A DNA stretch of 64,000 nucleotides. It comes from Hippasteria phrygiana (lineage: Eukaryota > Echinodermata > Asteroidea > Valvatida > Goniasteridae). Where the stretch lies: positions 620,001-684,000 of the forward strand of contig JAZGUH010000005.1 of assembly GCA_037893225.1 (NCBI GenBank), given 5' to 3'. The position numbers were made by a program, and so were the translations under genes. Below, piece by piece: positions 58,401-62,000 of the stretch; position 1 is the first letter of the stretch; every line of letters begins with the position of its first letter. The notes beneath the pieces were generated by a model that saw nothing but the letters and a program-made list of their open reading frames with translations, searched no databases and was not told the origin of the DNA.

Positions 58401-59084
58401 ACCCATTAGAACTGGCTGCGGCCTTGAAACGATTGTCCAACAAAACGGCCGCTGATGCCGCCAAGCGGTCCCCCGATACGGACTCCAAGCAAGGCTCCCA
58501 GGACCTGAACGCCTCCTTCGAGGGCAGCAAGGCATCCATCCGGGGGCTCCCGGAGGCCGGGAGGTACGATCAGAATCGCCGGGCCTCCTTGAATGCCATG
58601 GAGGCGCGGCTGCAGGCTCTGAGGAGCTCCACCAAGGTCAAGCCGGTTAAGGGAATCCTGGAGAAAAAGGAACCGGGAGCGTCGGCAGGACAGCCAAAGA
58701 AGCAGGCGCGGTTCGTGCTGCCCTCCAGCAGGAAGTTTGAGAAACCTCAGGTGGTTGGAACTAAAGACGACAGGTAAGACTCTGAAGTAATCATGGGCCA
58801 GTTGTATGCACTGCCTAGCTGAAGATAAGTTTTGTTTCTCAAAATCGATGTCTTTCCTTCATGGTGTACCCACAGAACCTACCTCCTTACTTCTAGCTGA
58901 AGATGTGGGAAATCATGAATTCACAGCGGGAAAAGGTGCTTGCGAAATGCGAATGTGACTGCGAATTCTTTTTTTCACAAAATGTTCCCATTCCCAGTGT
59001 TAACTTTCAATTGCAATGTAATGTATAATGTTTTTTTCTTGCATTCTTTGTTACAGTCCGGCGGATGTGGCACATCCTGTGTAA
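22182..59084 (+). CDS. Giant coiled-coil protein, family not recognised (31 exons, about 1766 aa)
   Basis: 31 exons with GT-AG borders join with every phase matching; coding length is 5301 bases including TAA at 59082. Residues 1-180 are Ser/Pro/His-rich, with a short charged helix at 70-95. Residues about 185-1590 are almost continuous charged heptad sequence (Leu, Glu, Lys, Gln, Arg; few Pro or Gly), i.e. coiled coil. Two Cys pairs interrupt it: PCHNC at 779-783 and KCTKC at 1537-1541. Residues about 1595-1766 are basic, Ser/Pro-rich and contain KPVKGILEKKE and KKQARFVLPSSR. No motor, kinase, GTPase, signal peptide or membrane segment is visible. Generic likeness to cytoskeletal, centrosomal or golgin scaffolds is expected for any such protein and does not assign it. 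The N-terminus is uncertain: the first exon is open in frame back to an acceptor at 22148, so an upstream coding exon may exist. In-frame exons in large introns could also have been missed. Confidence 0.85.
22429..22812. mobile_element. TIR element next to the exon 1 donor
   Basis: Inverted arms 22429-22535 and 22706-22812 (about 105 bases, around 80% paired) starting AAAGATTTTACTTTAATACC. Begins 22 bases after the exon 1 donor. Confidence 0.65.
22851..23074. mobile_element. Palindromic MITE, AATAAGCCAGTTCGGTAT family
   Basis: CCAATAAGCCAGTTCGGTAT at the left and ATACCAAACTGGCTTATTGG at the right, with matching inner arms (ggataaaat / attttatcc; acgtgcgcgtt). In intron 1 of the coiled-coil gene. 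Confidence 0.8.
23349..23571. mobile_element. hAT-type MITE, family A (reverse orientation)
   Basis: Right end GGACTCGACTACATCTCTG, left end CCGAGTTTGAGTCGAGTCC; perfect 8-bp flanks CATTTCTC (23341-23348 and 23572-23579). Confidence 0.82.
23672..23690 (+). repeat. G19 homopolymer
   Basis: Uninterrupted run of 19 G in intron 1 of the coiled-coil gene. Confidence 0.9.
25213..25575 (+). mobile_element. tRNA-type SINE ending at the exon 2 acceptor
   Basis: Starts agcgctatggccctgtggctc, has B-box-like ggtttcgagacc, and ends gtaaagtgctttgat..aaagcgctatacagta, a tail shared by many deuterostome SINEs. A (tta)n-rich stretch follows to 25600. Confidence 0.7.
25602..25750 (+). CDS. Coiled-coil gene exon 2
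   Basis: Acceptor tattattacag, donor gtgaat. Encodes REQQRRRDKEREVDSLKR, continuing the QLREQLR helix, then a Ser/Asn/His-rich stretch ending DSDSGI plus two bases. The acceptor region is the A/T tail of a SINE. Confidence 0.85.
25819..26360. mobile_element. piggyBac-like MITE split by a Tc1-like element
   Basis: TTAACCTCTCGAATAC at the left, then the family words agaccacctggcc; resumes after 26310 as ctgtactcaatccattcatg. The right TTAA end is lost or diverged. Confidence 0.6.
25886..26308 (-). mobile_element. Tc1/mariner element with a transposase C-terminal remnant
   Basis: Perfect inverted ends CAGTGGTGTGCAAAATTATT, flanked by TA at 25884-25885 and 26309-26310. The minus strand encodes an LWNELRKTWNS-like segment, then MPERCAAVIASEGGHTKY, the usual C-terminus of Tc1 transposases. 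At 423 bp it is internally deleted. Confidence 0.85.
26660..27047. mobile_element. TIR element, ends TGATGCGATCAAGCAAAATC
   Basis: Left end tgatgcgatcaagcaaaatc and right end gattttgcttgatcgcatca are exact inverses. Ends about 160 bases before exon 3. No coding content. Confidence 0.7.
27205..27463 (+). CDS. Coiled-coil gene exon 3
   Basis: Acceptor ctgccgacag, donor gtacaa. Completes the split Ser codon, encodes a Ser/Pro-rich stretch (SPGPLHSSPLLHIDVDASPS), and enters the first long coil with YESEQRRLALVEKLREAHE. Phase 0 at the end. Confidence 0.9.
27515..27680 (-). mobile_element. tRNA-derived SINE, family 1, interrupted
   Basis: Minus strand: gagctcag-like A-box region and ggttcaaatcc B box; body reads cagtttcccttgcggttt. 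The outer part of the same repeat reappears at about 28175-28235 beyond a TAGGGCTG element. Confidence 0.65.
27681..28172. mobile_element. TAGGGCTG-family hAT-like MITE, long form
   Basis: Ends TAGGGCTGTCC and GAACAGCCCTA; interior (gccgcatgtaaaacaccggc, gtatcgtatattcaaa) shared with 34926-35295 and 57003-57527. It lies inside the SINE of 27515 without a clean target duplication. Confidence 0.65.
28648..28731 (+). CDS. Coiled-coil gene exon 4 (28 aa)
   Basis: Acceptor ttctttcag, donor gtcagt. Encodes RQTERLCESEAKLNDSHY through STTNE. Phase 0 at both ends and exactly four heptads long. Confidence 0.88.
29557..29654 (+). CDS. Coiled-coil gene exon 5
   Basis: Acceptor ttattcag, donor gttggc. 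Encodes DLQKKLAGLKREKDRTVEG and ends KLQQ plus two bases of Arg, completed by exon 6. Confidence 0.88.
30015..30159 (+). CDS. Coiled-coil gene exon 6
   Basis: Acceptor gatccgacag, donor gtagct. Encodes VDDLYQELKMTKMSQESLQ through EEENKNFQQ. Ends in phase 0. Confidence 0.9.
30347..30778. mobile_element. GGTACCCG-family hAT-like MITE
   Basis: Ends with the family signature gggtaccggttaggatgcacagcccta and begins gggtagtaggggaatcaggtacccg. Copies at 28225-28565 (part), 37834-37920 (part), 40603-41277, 42672-43090 and 52627-52869. Confidence 0.6.
30796..31167. mobile_element. Palindromic MITE, AATAAGCCATTTGCGAG family
   Basis: About 140-base arms: AATAAGCCATTTGCGAGTTA at the left, its inverse at the right, with inner matches (gaattctccagaccaaag, ggggcaagc). 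The central 90 bases are unpaired. Confidence 0.75.
31766..31856. repeat. Duplicated hairpin unit CTTGTCGAGTAAACTCGAC
   Basis: Two direct copies of a segment starting cttgtcgagtaaactcgac and followed by attggtaag, about 57 bases apart; each contains the perfect stem GTCGAGT/ACTCGAC. Confidence 0.75.
31865..33145 (+). mobile_element. hAT-like element with a transposase N-terminal remnant
   Basis: Inverted ends CAGGGCTCGACCTTAG and CTTAAGATCGAGGCCTG; GTTAAAA flanks both sides. Near the 3' end the plus strand encodes DWERDFGWLSYDG..MFCRVC, like the zinc-finger N-terminus of hAT-derived ZNF862-type proteins. Most of the transposase is absent. Confidence 0.75.
32938..33060 (+). pseudogene. hAT transposase zinc-finger fragment
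   Basis: Frame QDWERDFGWLSYDGNT then MFCRVCREMKLTIV: a WExxFxWLxYD..(M)FCxxC motif as in TTF-type fingers of hAT-derived proteins. Lies wholly in intron 6 of the coiled-coil gene within the hAT-like element. Confidence 0.6.
33192..33305 (+). CDS. Coiled-coil gene exon 7 (38 aa)
   Basis: Acceptor cttcccggcag, donor gtacca. Encodes MKESMIKETKALRESLQMAR and ends LEKIAE. The preceding intron of about 3 kb holds an hAT-like element and a palindromic MITE. Confidence 0.88.
33798..33923 (+). CDS. Coiled-coil gene exon 8 (42 aa)
   Basis: Acceptor actatag, donor gtaaga. Encodes KHELLAAQTVELNSQLLEER and ends DFMKARE. Phase 0 at both ends, six heptads. Confidence 0.88.
34756..34923 (+). CDS. Coiled-coil gene exon 9 (56 aa; donor duplicated by a MITE)
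   Basis: Acceptor tctgctcag. Encodes EREVFQNRATQLEEKC and ends HEKDQMNK. The donor is gttagg, weak, and lies inside an 8-bp target-site duplication; a second copy of the same exon end and GT is at 35296-35303. Reading past the proximal donor hits a stop at 34966-34968. Confidence 0.9.
34926..35295. mobile_element. TAGGGCTG-family hAT-like MITE at the exon 9 donor
   Basis: 370 bases, ends TAGGGCTGCGCC and GGGATAGCTCTA, flanked by perfect AACAAGGT duplications at 34918-34925 and 35296-35303. The left duplication is the last six bases of exon 9 plus its GT. Confidence 0.85.
35711..35836 (+). CDS. Coiled-coil gene exon 10 (42 aa)
   Basis: Acceptor tcttttcag, donor gtcagt. Encodes TRQTLEGKLTELQLDVTQSK and ends ELNAVKK. 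Phase 0 at both ends, six heptads. Confidence 0.88.
35903..36293. mobile_element. TIR element containing a SAP-like coding segment
   Basis: Perfect inverted ends CAATTCGGTCGATTCACAAC; imperfect pairing continues for about 60 bases. In intron 10. Transposon class is not recognisable. Confidence 0.75.
35972..36105 (+). pseudogene. SAP-domain-like fragment inside a TIR element
   Basis: Open frame with MDELKQFFTNRGIPCAGKKR followed by EELVDLA: the helix-Gly-helix pattern of SAP DNA-binding motifs (Leu-Lys...RGIP..GKK..LV). Stop at 36103. The frame is open upstream to 35878 without a clear start. Confidence 0.55.
36535..36738. mobile_element. Palindromic MITE, AATAAGCCAGTTCGGTAT family
   Basis: Near-perfect ends CAATAAGCCAGTTCGGTAT / ATACCGAACTGGCTTATTG. 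Lies in the intron, about 70 bases before exon 11. Confidence 0.8.
36807..36974 (+). CDS. Coiled-coil gene exon 11 (56 aa)
   Basis: Acceptor ctggtag, donor gtagga. Encodes VSEVLSLELGAARTSVEKAQ and ends STEKDALDK. Phase 0, eight heptads. A palindromic MITE ends about 70 bases upstream. Confidence 0.86.
37653..37790 (+). CDS. Coiled-coil gene exon 12 (46 aa)
   Basis: Acceptor cctacacag, donor gtgagt. Encodes ALEQHKQEFKREREQLEEQ and ends SKCQELEM. Phase 0 at both ends. Confidence 0.9.
38124..38285 (+). CDS. Coiled-coil gene exon 13 (54 aa)
   Basis: Acceptor tttcattag, donor gtgaac. Encodes MLQRANDDLRDGTLQHQEE and ends KLEEAQDK. Phase 0 at both ends. Confidence 0.9.
38372..38396 (+). repeat. 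G-rich homopolymer, intron 13
   Basis: About 17 consecutive G followed by agggaggggaa. Confidence 0.85.
39034..39213 (+). CDS. Coiled-coil gene exon 14 (60 aa)
   Basis: Acceptor tacctttcag, donor gtagtc. Encodes HVQLKGELQTAKTKQEQLSE and ends NILSKGQ. Phase 0 at both ends. Confidence 0.9.
39713..39885. repeat. 20-mer minisatellite (aacggcccaaaacacggcgt)
   Basis: About nine units in tandem in intron 14. Degenerate units continue at 40096-40145 beyond a piggyBac-like MITE. Confidence 0.9.
39882..40098. mobile_element. piggyBac-like MITE inside the 20-mer array
   Basis: Right end CGTACTCAAGGGGTTAA is canonical. The left end reads gtaaccccctgcttccgg, with TTAA degraded to GTAA. Interior words ggccggatgacatct and caatccattgttgg identify the family. 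Confidence 0.7.
40341..40420 (+). CDS. Coiled-coil gene exon 15
   Basis: Acceptor ctcttgtag, donor gtaagt. Encodes SPSGQRMTAEQLQAQVDHLR and ends LAE with a split Glu codon. Confidence 0.86.
40603..41277. mobile_element. GGTACCCG-family MITE with nested palindromic MITE
   Basis: Starts tagggttgtgtatctgaaccggg and ends tccgtactacctgcaaatgtaca. Interrupted by 41040-41244. Contains a G17 run near 40760-40776. Confidence 0.6.
41040..41244. mobile_element. Palindromic MITE, AATAAGCCAGTTCGGTAT family, nested
   Basis: Same arms as 36535-36738. Sits inside a GGTACCCG-family element (40603-41277), whose sequence resumes on the far side as tccgtactacc. Ends about 60 bases before exon 16. Confidence 0.8.
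41305..41500 (+). CDS. Coiled-coil gene exon 16 (first CxxC pair)
   Basis: Acceptor gtctgtag, donor gtgagt. Encodes DKVNELREELARERAQ, then a Ser/Arg/Thr break with TPIPCHNCQEL (Cys 780 and 783 of the joined protein), and ends LLLSERIHR. The break in heptads plus CxxC could be a flexible hinge or a metal or disulfide site. Confidence 0.9.
41690..41850 (-). mobile_element. tRNA-derived SINE, family 1
   Basis: Minus strand: agctcagttggttagagcac (A box region) and ggttcaaatcccg (B box), body ending cccttgtggtttgt. Confidence 0.75.
41980..42110. repeat. LINE-related fragment
   Basis: Shares gctatgccaatagcttttt..tctgtat with 50648-50690 next to the LINE remnant there. Confidence 0.4.
42279..42481 (+). 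CDS. Coiled-coil gene exon 17
   Basis: Acceptor acgtttag, donor gtaagt. Encodes MENESHQTSLRSKAVSELQE and ends KVEYD plus two bases of Gln, completed by exon 18. Confidence 0.9.
42672..43090. mobile_element. GGTACCCG-family MITE
   Basis: gggctttgcatccgaaccggg at the left, ggtacccgattcccgtactacccg at the right. In intron 17, ending about 70 bases before exon 18. Confidence 0.6.
43159..43319 (+). CDS. Coiled-coil gene exon 18
   Basis: Acceptor ctgcacag, donor gtacgt. Encodes LDREKTRLKFDNERLKSDYN, then a heptad break LDSTGLGASLSAQDHR. Confidence 0.9.
43560..43700 (-). pseudogene. LINE reverse-transcriptase C-terminal fragment
   Basis: The minus strand matches part of 50390-50480 (ggttggagaagagttgggct; tgcttctgcttgtcacttat). 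Short and frame-shifted. Confidence 0.6.
43845..44266. mobile_element. Pogo/Tigger-like MITE
   Basis: Inverted ends CAGTGGAACGCCGCTATAAC, flanked by TA, with repeated ttcggtatagcg words. Diverged copy at 61412-61745. Confidence 0.75.
44436..44561 (+). CDS. Coiled-coil gene exon 19
   Basis: Acceptor gaaaaacag, donor gtaaga. Encodes (D)QLESEIRKLQQENDSLKRQ and ends RSEDKI plus one base of Arg. Confidence 0.88.
44617..44857. repeat. Large fold-back repeat
   Basis: Outer arms tatgagagagactgggattg / caatcccagtctctctcata and inner arms gacgtttcggacagtgtgct / inverse. The two inner arms flank gaccgtcacactcctgagga. In intron 19. Confidence 0.75.
45745..45796 (+). CDS. Coiled-coil gene exon 20 (52 bases)
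   Basis: Acceptor gaattacag, donor gtaaga. Encodes VLEKEAQEMQAELMKQ, with split codons at both sides that match exons 19 and 21. Confidence 0.85.
45942..46191 (+). CDS. Coiled-coil gene exon 21
   Basis: Acceptor atgatttag (one further G belongs to the exon), donor gtgggt. Encodes RRQSPTPDGESALRAQLLER and ends EKLVLEIK. The intron before it is only 145 bases. Confidence 0.9.
46425..46765 (+). repeat. 53-bp minisatellite ending at the exon 22 acceptor
   Basis: Six to seven units of ttgtatgtcattaccagtct + tgaccagtttaaactagtct + gaaccaagttacc. The last unit ends ..gtcattaccag directly before exon 22. Confidence 0.9.
46766..46918 (+). CDS. Coiled-coil gene exon 22 (acceptor inside a minisatellite)
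   Basis: Acceptor gtcattaccag is the end of the last unit of a 53-bp tandem array. Encodes VDEQRSMLDQLREEKPRILE and ends NDLRNMQ; donor gtatgt. Phase 0 at both ends. Confidence 0.88.
47453..48169 (+). CDS. Coiled-coil gene exon 23 (239 aa, largest exon)
   Basis: Acceptor ctcgccag, donor gtagat. Encodes 239 residues of uninterrupted charged coiled coil, starting EKLLEKDSELVCLRLQQATE and ending DEKHRKPRLMK. No Pro occurs until the last residues. Phase 0 at both ends. Confidence 0.95.
48325..48542. mobile_element. piggyBac-like MITE
   Basis: TTAA at 48325-48328 and 48539-48542; ends CCCTTTGCGTACGG and CCGTGCCCAAGGGG. In intron 23. Confidence 0.8.
49104..49344. mobile_element. MITE, ends CACTGATCTCTATGTAAACT
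   Basis: Inverted ends CACTGATCTCTATGTAAACT / AGTTTATATAGAGATCAGTG, flanked by perfect 8-bp GGTCATGC (49096-49103 and 49345-49352). In intron 23. Confidence 0.85.
49387..49600. mobile_element. hAT-type MITE, ends CAGGGTTGACTGGTTTAAAT
   Basis: Left end CAGGGTTGACTGGTTTAAAT, right end GCTGATTTAAATCAACCCTG; flanks ATTACTAT and ATTACTAC (7 of 8). Rich in gatttaaatca palindromes. Confidence 0.78.
50001..50132 (+). CDS. Coiled-coil gene exon 24 (44 aa)
   Basis: Acceptor cttcatttag. Encodes QSMNAVEEELASVKGELQRV and ends KDLESK; donor gtagaa. A second GT nine bases on (gtagga) was rejected because it breaks the frame into exon 25. Confidence 0.85.
50200..50660 (+). pseudogene. LINE reverse-transcriptase C-terminal remnant
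   Basis: Frame pieces SWEKYISGIAKSASMRGRL, then (shifted) RVQKRIFNLVGEELGSSLQS and LSHRRSIATLSLFNRFF: the end of CR1/Jockey-type ORF2 (..LDRVQRR..L..RR..A.L.LFYRYY). Frameshifts and stops make it dead. In intron 24. Confidence 0.78.
50756..50820 (+). CDS. Coiled-coil gene exon 25
   Basis: Acceptor attttttcag, donor gtgagt. Encodes KEELQRDKTDMRRKLEADLD plus Glu and two bases of Asn. Phase 0 start. Confidence 0.88.
50846..51351. mobile_element. TIR element, ends GTCCATTCTCGCCCGGTAT
   Basis: Left gtccattctcgcccggtat, right ataccgggcgagaatgga; both ends also carry ccggtt/aaaccgg palindromes. Starts 25 bases after the exon 25 donor. Confidence 0.7.
51690..51925 (-). mobile_element. tRNA-derived SINE, family 1
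   Basis: Minus strand head agcttagttggtagagcacc and ggttcgaatccc; the most intact B box of the four copies. The flank to about 51925 (gacaacctgggaagtgacat) is also shared with 28175-28235. Confidence 0.7.
52085..52372. mobile_element. piggyBac-like MITE with internal duplication
   Basis: TTAA at both borders; ends CCCCTTGAGTACG and TACGCAAGGGG. A 70-base segment beginning aatccaacaatggattgaaa is present twice in tandem. Confidence 0.82.
52446..52539 (+). CDS. Coiled-coil gene exon 26
   Basis: Acceptor tttccttag, donor gtaaga. Encodes (N)TDTIRELNRKMGQQKNEIE and ends CKAMTGQ in phase 0. Confidence 0.88.
52627..52869. mobile_element. GGTACCCG-family MITE (5' part)
   Basis: tagggctgtgtatccgaacc, then aggtaccggagtacccgacc and ggaaccggtt words. 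Broken by the TAGAGTACC MITE at 52870. Confidence 0.6.
52870..53034. mobile_element. Mariner-type MITE, TAGAGTACC family, nested
   Basis: Begins TAGAGTACGGAAGTGATGGCGTCA and matches 13730-13892 throughout. It interrupts a GGTACCCG-family element that starts at 52627. Confidence 0.65.
53548..54095 (+). mobile_element. Deu-domain SINE, interrupted
   Basis: Head cagttggctcagtggaagag; then cgaagttaagcaatgttgac, 5S-rRNA-like; then the Deu-type core gtccttcggatgggacgtta..gccgaaggtc, aaagagtagaggtttgcc and, after an insertion, ccggtgcctctgg; ends (aaat)n. The core matches the Deu domain known from AmnSINE1/SINE3-type elements (from memory). Confidence 0.72.
53819..54032. mobile_element. hAT-type MITE, family A, inside the Deu-SINE
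   Basis: Ends CAGAGATGTAGTCGAGTCC and GGGACTCGACTCCAACTCTG; perfect 8-bp target duplication GGTTTGCC (53811-53818 and 54033-54040). Removing one copy plus the element restores a continuous SINE core. Confidence 0.9.
54100..54213. repeat. 12-mer tandem repeat cacaagtcactt
   Basis: About nine near-perfect units. Embedded in a family-A-like element that continues to about 54353 (ends gattacaactctg). Confidence 0.9.
54389..54417 (+). CDS. Coiled-coil gene exon 27 (29-base microexon)
   Basis: Acceptor attttcacag, donor gtaagt. Encodes QGDREEFSK plus two bases of Arg. Supported by strong sites and exact phase fit on both sides. Confidence 0.8.
54680..54745. repeat. 22-mer tandem repeat (accccgtgtgatagttcngtg)
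   Basis: About three imperfect units in intron 27. Confidence 0.75.
55412..55614 (+). CDS. Coiled-coil gene exon 28
   Basis: Acceptor ggtcaaag has a poor pyrimidine tract; donor gtaaac. Encodes LEDKIQTQEEELHALNRLVN and ends ETMKET plus one base. Confidence 0.87.
55979..56269. mobile_element. piggyBac-like MITE with internal duplication (inverted)
   Basis: TTAA at 55979-55982 and 56266-56269. Carries the same type of internal duplication as 52085-52372 in the opposite orientation, so the two may descend from one duplicated source copy. Confidence 0.82.
56463..56790. mobile_element. hAT-type MITE, family A, with internal expansion
   Basis: Ends CAGGGCTGTAGTCGAGTCC and GGACTCGACTACAGCCAT. Interior ggacttgcag decamer is expanded to about ten units at 56638-56770. 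No clear target duplication. Confidence 0.7.
57003..57527. mobile_element. TAGGGCTG-family hAT-like MITE, long form
   Basis: TAGGGCTGGTCATATTCG at the left and TTCGGGACAGCCTTA at the right; the interior matches the other copies and includes a short internal duplication (cacaaaaagttacgt / cacaaaaagttatgt). Ends about 70 bases before exon 29. Confidence 0.65.
57595..57751 (+). CDS. Coiled-coil gene exon 29 (second CxxC pair; NAGNAG acceptor)
   Basis: Tandem acceptor gcagcag: starts at 57595 or 57598 both keep the frame and differ by one Ala. Encodes GAKCTKCNRLEAQYEEVLGE through NIQRQDAKK; donor gtatgg. Confidence 0.88.
58258..58773 (+). CDS. Coiled-coil gene exon 30 (basic Ser/Pro-rich tail)
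   Basis: Acceptor atttgcag, donor gtaaga. Starts QLKAQEAVRKSPMREE, is Ser/Pro/Lys/Arg-rich, and contains a short helix (NAMEARLQALRSS) and KGILEKKE and KKQARFVLPSSR motifs. G/C content is clearly higher than in the surrounding intron. The tail is probably disordered and phosphorylated (several SP and RxxS sites; inference). Confidence 0.93.
59057..59084 (+). CDS. Coiled-coil gene exon 31 (stop codon)
   Basis: Acceptor ctttgttacag. Completes Ser and encodes PADVAHPV, then TAA at 59082. The short C-terminus has no clear PDZ ligand. Confidence 0.8.
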
Positions 59085-62000
59085 ATGAGGGGCCCATGAT
59101 ACTACAGAGCCAAGTCGCGGGATGTTTGTAAGTTTGCTAAGAGGATAAATGAGTTCTCACAGCCATTGTATGAGTAAAAATACTTCTTATTTATATAAAA
59201 ACTGTCTTTTATGTGCCTGGTGTATCTTGCTGTGCTATCTATTTTGCAAAAAAAAACACCTGCTATGTTCAAAACAGCCCAGCCCACCTCCAAGCCCAAA
59301 ACAAACACAAAGGGTGTATTCGAAAACCCATTCTGGGGCCCCCACCAACAGTGTTCTCTGGTTACAGATTACGAATGCCAAAGTGCTGTGTAGAGTGCAT
59401 CTGGGTGAAAATTCAAGATGGCAGCCACCGTATTAATACTGAAATGAATGAAAAGCAAGGAAAATTCATGATCTTACGAAAATAATTGAAATTCTGGAAC
59501 AGCAAAGAAAACCCCACTCCTATGATCATGTACAATTTTATTTTCTTATACTCTTCCTGGACCGAATGAGTGCGTCCAATTTCACACACATTATTGCAAG
59601 TTCCGAAAGGGCCTATCTCCGCCATCTTTGTTCTTGATGTTCTTCATCTACTCCCCAATAAGTGGGGAGTGAAAATCCTGTTAGCGAACACCGCTCGCGT
59701 GTTTATTCAACACTAGAACGGGGTTTCGAAAACACCCTTTGATTTCCCCTAATTTATAGAGAAAATGTCAACGCTTTTACGGCATTATCCTGATTAGTCT
59801 GACCTGACAAGTCCGACTATTCTTTTAAAAAAATATGATAAAACCATGTTTTGTTATACATGTAATTACAAAAAAAAAATTACGGGGAATTATATAAAAA
59901 GCTGCTTCTTAATGTGTTGCTAATTTTGTGCTTTTAAGATATGTGCATGATTAAATTTTTTACAAATGTGAAATTTTGTGAAATTTTGTGAAATCGTGTT
60001 ATGAAAATCAATGGATTTTTATCATAATGTATGAAATGAGGAAATGTGTAGAGATATTTAAAGTGTTTTTTTATCCGTCCGCATTCTTTCAAATTTGTTA
60101 TATTACAGTAAATTTTGTTTTACTAAATTGTCTTAGCTGGACCAACTGTCATTCATTCACACAGCCGGAGAGATTATATACCTTTGGCTCAGAAAACGGC
60201 CATTTTGTAACCAAGAATCTTATTCATGGCTGCCCATGCAGTGAGTCGCAATAGAGTACCGAGTGCAGTGTGCAGTATTCACAGCCTCAAAAATCTATGG
60301 TGAATCCATATTACTCTGCGCCCAAAATTGACCTATCGCGGTCAAATCGCGTCAATTATAATTCCATGTGGAATGCGCAAAATCTGAGACAAACAAAAAT
60401 TCGGTAAATTCATAGGCTTGCTAAGCACAGGATTTTCTGCCAACAGAACCTCCGTCCATTATATAGAGACCCTAAGCTTTAAAGTGCAGGAAAGAGTTCA
60501 CTAACTTCAGAGGCAGAATTTGCTTAAAATAGTAGTGATGGGACAATAGAAATGCAAACATGACTTGGTGGATTTAAAGCAGTAAGCTCAACTTTCCTGC
60601 TTGCTGTATAAGGAACCGTGTGAAATTGGGCCATGGTCTTGACCAAATTGTTACCAAGATAAATTGACCAATGTTTATTCAGTATAAACTTGAAGTCATT
60701 TTTTAAAATGACTTAAATCAGTTTGCATCAGTTTCATAATCGAATGACTCCTTATGAAGGAATCATCTCTGATAAAGTACTGTTTAAGATGAAAGTTGGA
60801 CAACTTTTAACAAATTTTCCTTTGTGATTCGTTTGACGAATTAATTTTTTTAACAAGTTTAATTTCCGAGGCTTCATGTTAACCTTGAATGGGGCAACAG
60901 CTGAGGTTTGAAAAAGACCACCTGGCCGGTTGTCTATGCGCATTCCTGCATGTACTCAATCCATTGTCTACGTTACGCTTATCTGCACCATATTAATAAC
61001 GGCCGGACAGAATGGGTCAAGTGTCTTTGTATTATAGTGCAGTTCAGTATGTTCAGGTAGATAATCATCTATATTTTATACCATATTGTAAAATTTAGTA
61101 TTTTTATAATGCATTAGAAGTTTAAAATGTTCTTTACCAATTGGGTGCGATTTTGATACAGGTGTACATGTACATATTTTAGATTTGTTGTATCTTATCA
61201 AAATGACAAACATTTTTTAAACGTCCTTTTTGTTTTGACCAAAGCATTAATTGAAAGAATTTTTGATACGATTTTTATATTTAAAAAAAGAAGAATATTT
61301 CAGATGCATCGTATTCCACCTTTTTAATAACTATTGTATGCAAGACACACAATGCTTTGTAAATATCAAATGTGTCAATTTTTTTTTTTTTTTTAATCTT
61401 TAATTTTGTAGTACAGTTGAACGCTGCTATAATGAACATCGCGGCATCCACAGACTTTGTTCGGTATAGCGATTTTCAGCCGCAGGTTACTTTAGGATGA
61501 CTTTAAACATGTGCCAGCTATTGAATTATGTAATTACATGTTCATACTTTCTAAACCAACAGTTGGCTTCTCCCTTTTATTCCTTGGGGAAATAATAGCC
61601 ACCTGTCACTCTTCAACATAAAGCTGCGGCCGTCTGGGAATTACAAACAGCCAAAATGCCCAGTATATTTTTTTAATCCGTTGCCTTTTTTTTCAACAAC
61701 AATGTTCGGTAAGTTTTGTACGCAAAATTTGGGAGCCAAGGATGGTTATTGCAGCAGAGTTCAGAGTTCTTTTTAACACCTTGAACCTCCCATTTACTGA
61801 AATTGTAAAAATTTCAGGTAATTTGTAAAAATCCGAGCTTGATATTTTCATGCTGGTAGATACTCGATAAGGTTATTTCTTGTTGACACATCTGCTGCAT
61901 TTTCGGTGTTGCACTAACACGACTTTGGAAATATTGCAATATTTTTGTTAGACATGCTTTATTTGAGCTTGAAATTGGTGTGTGGCGGTGTCTCCAAAAT

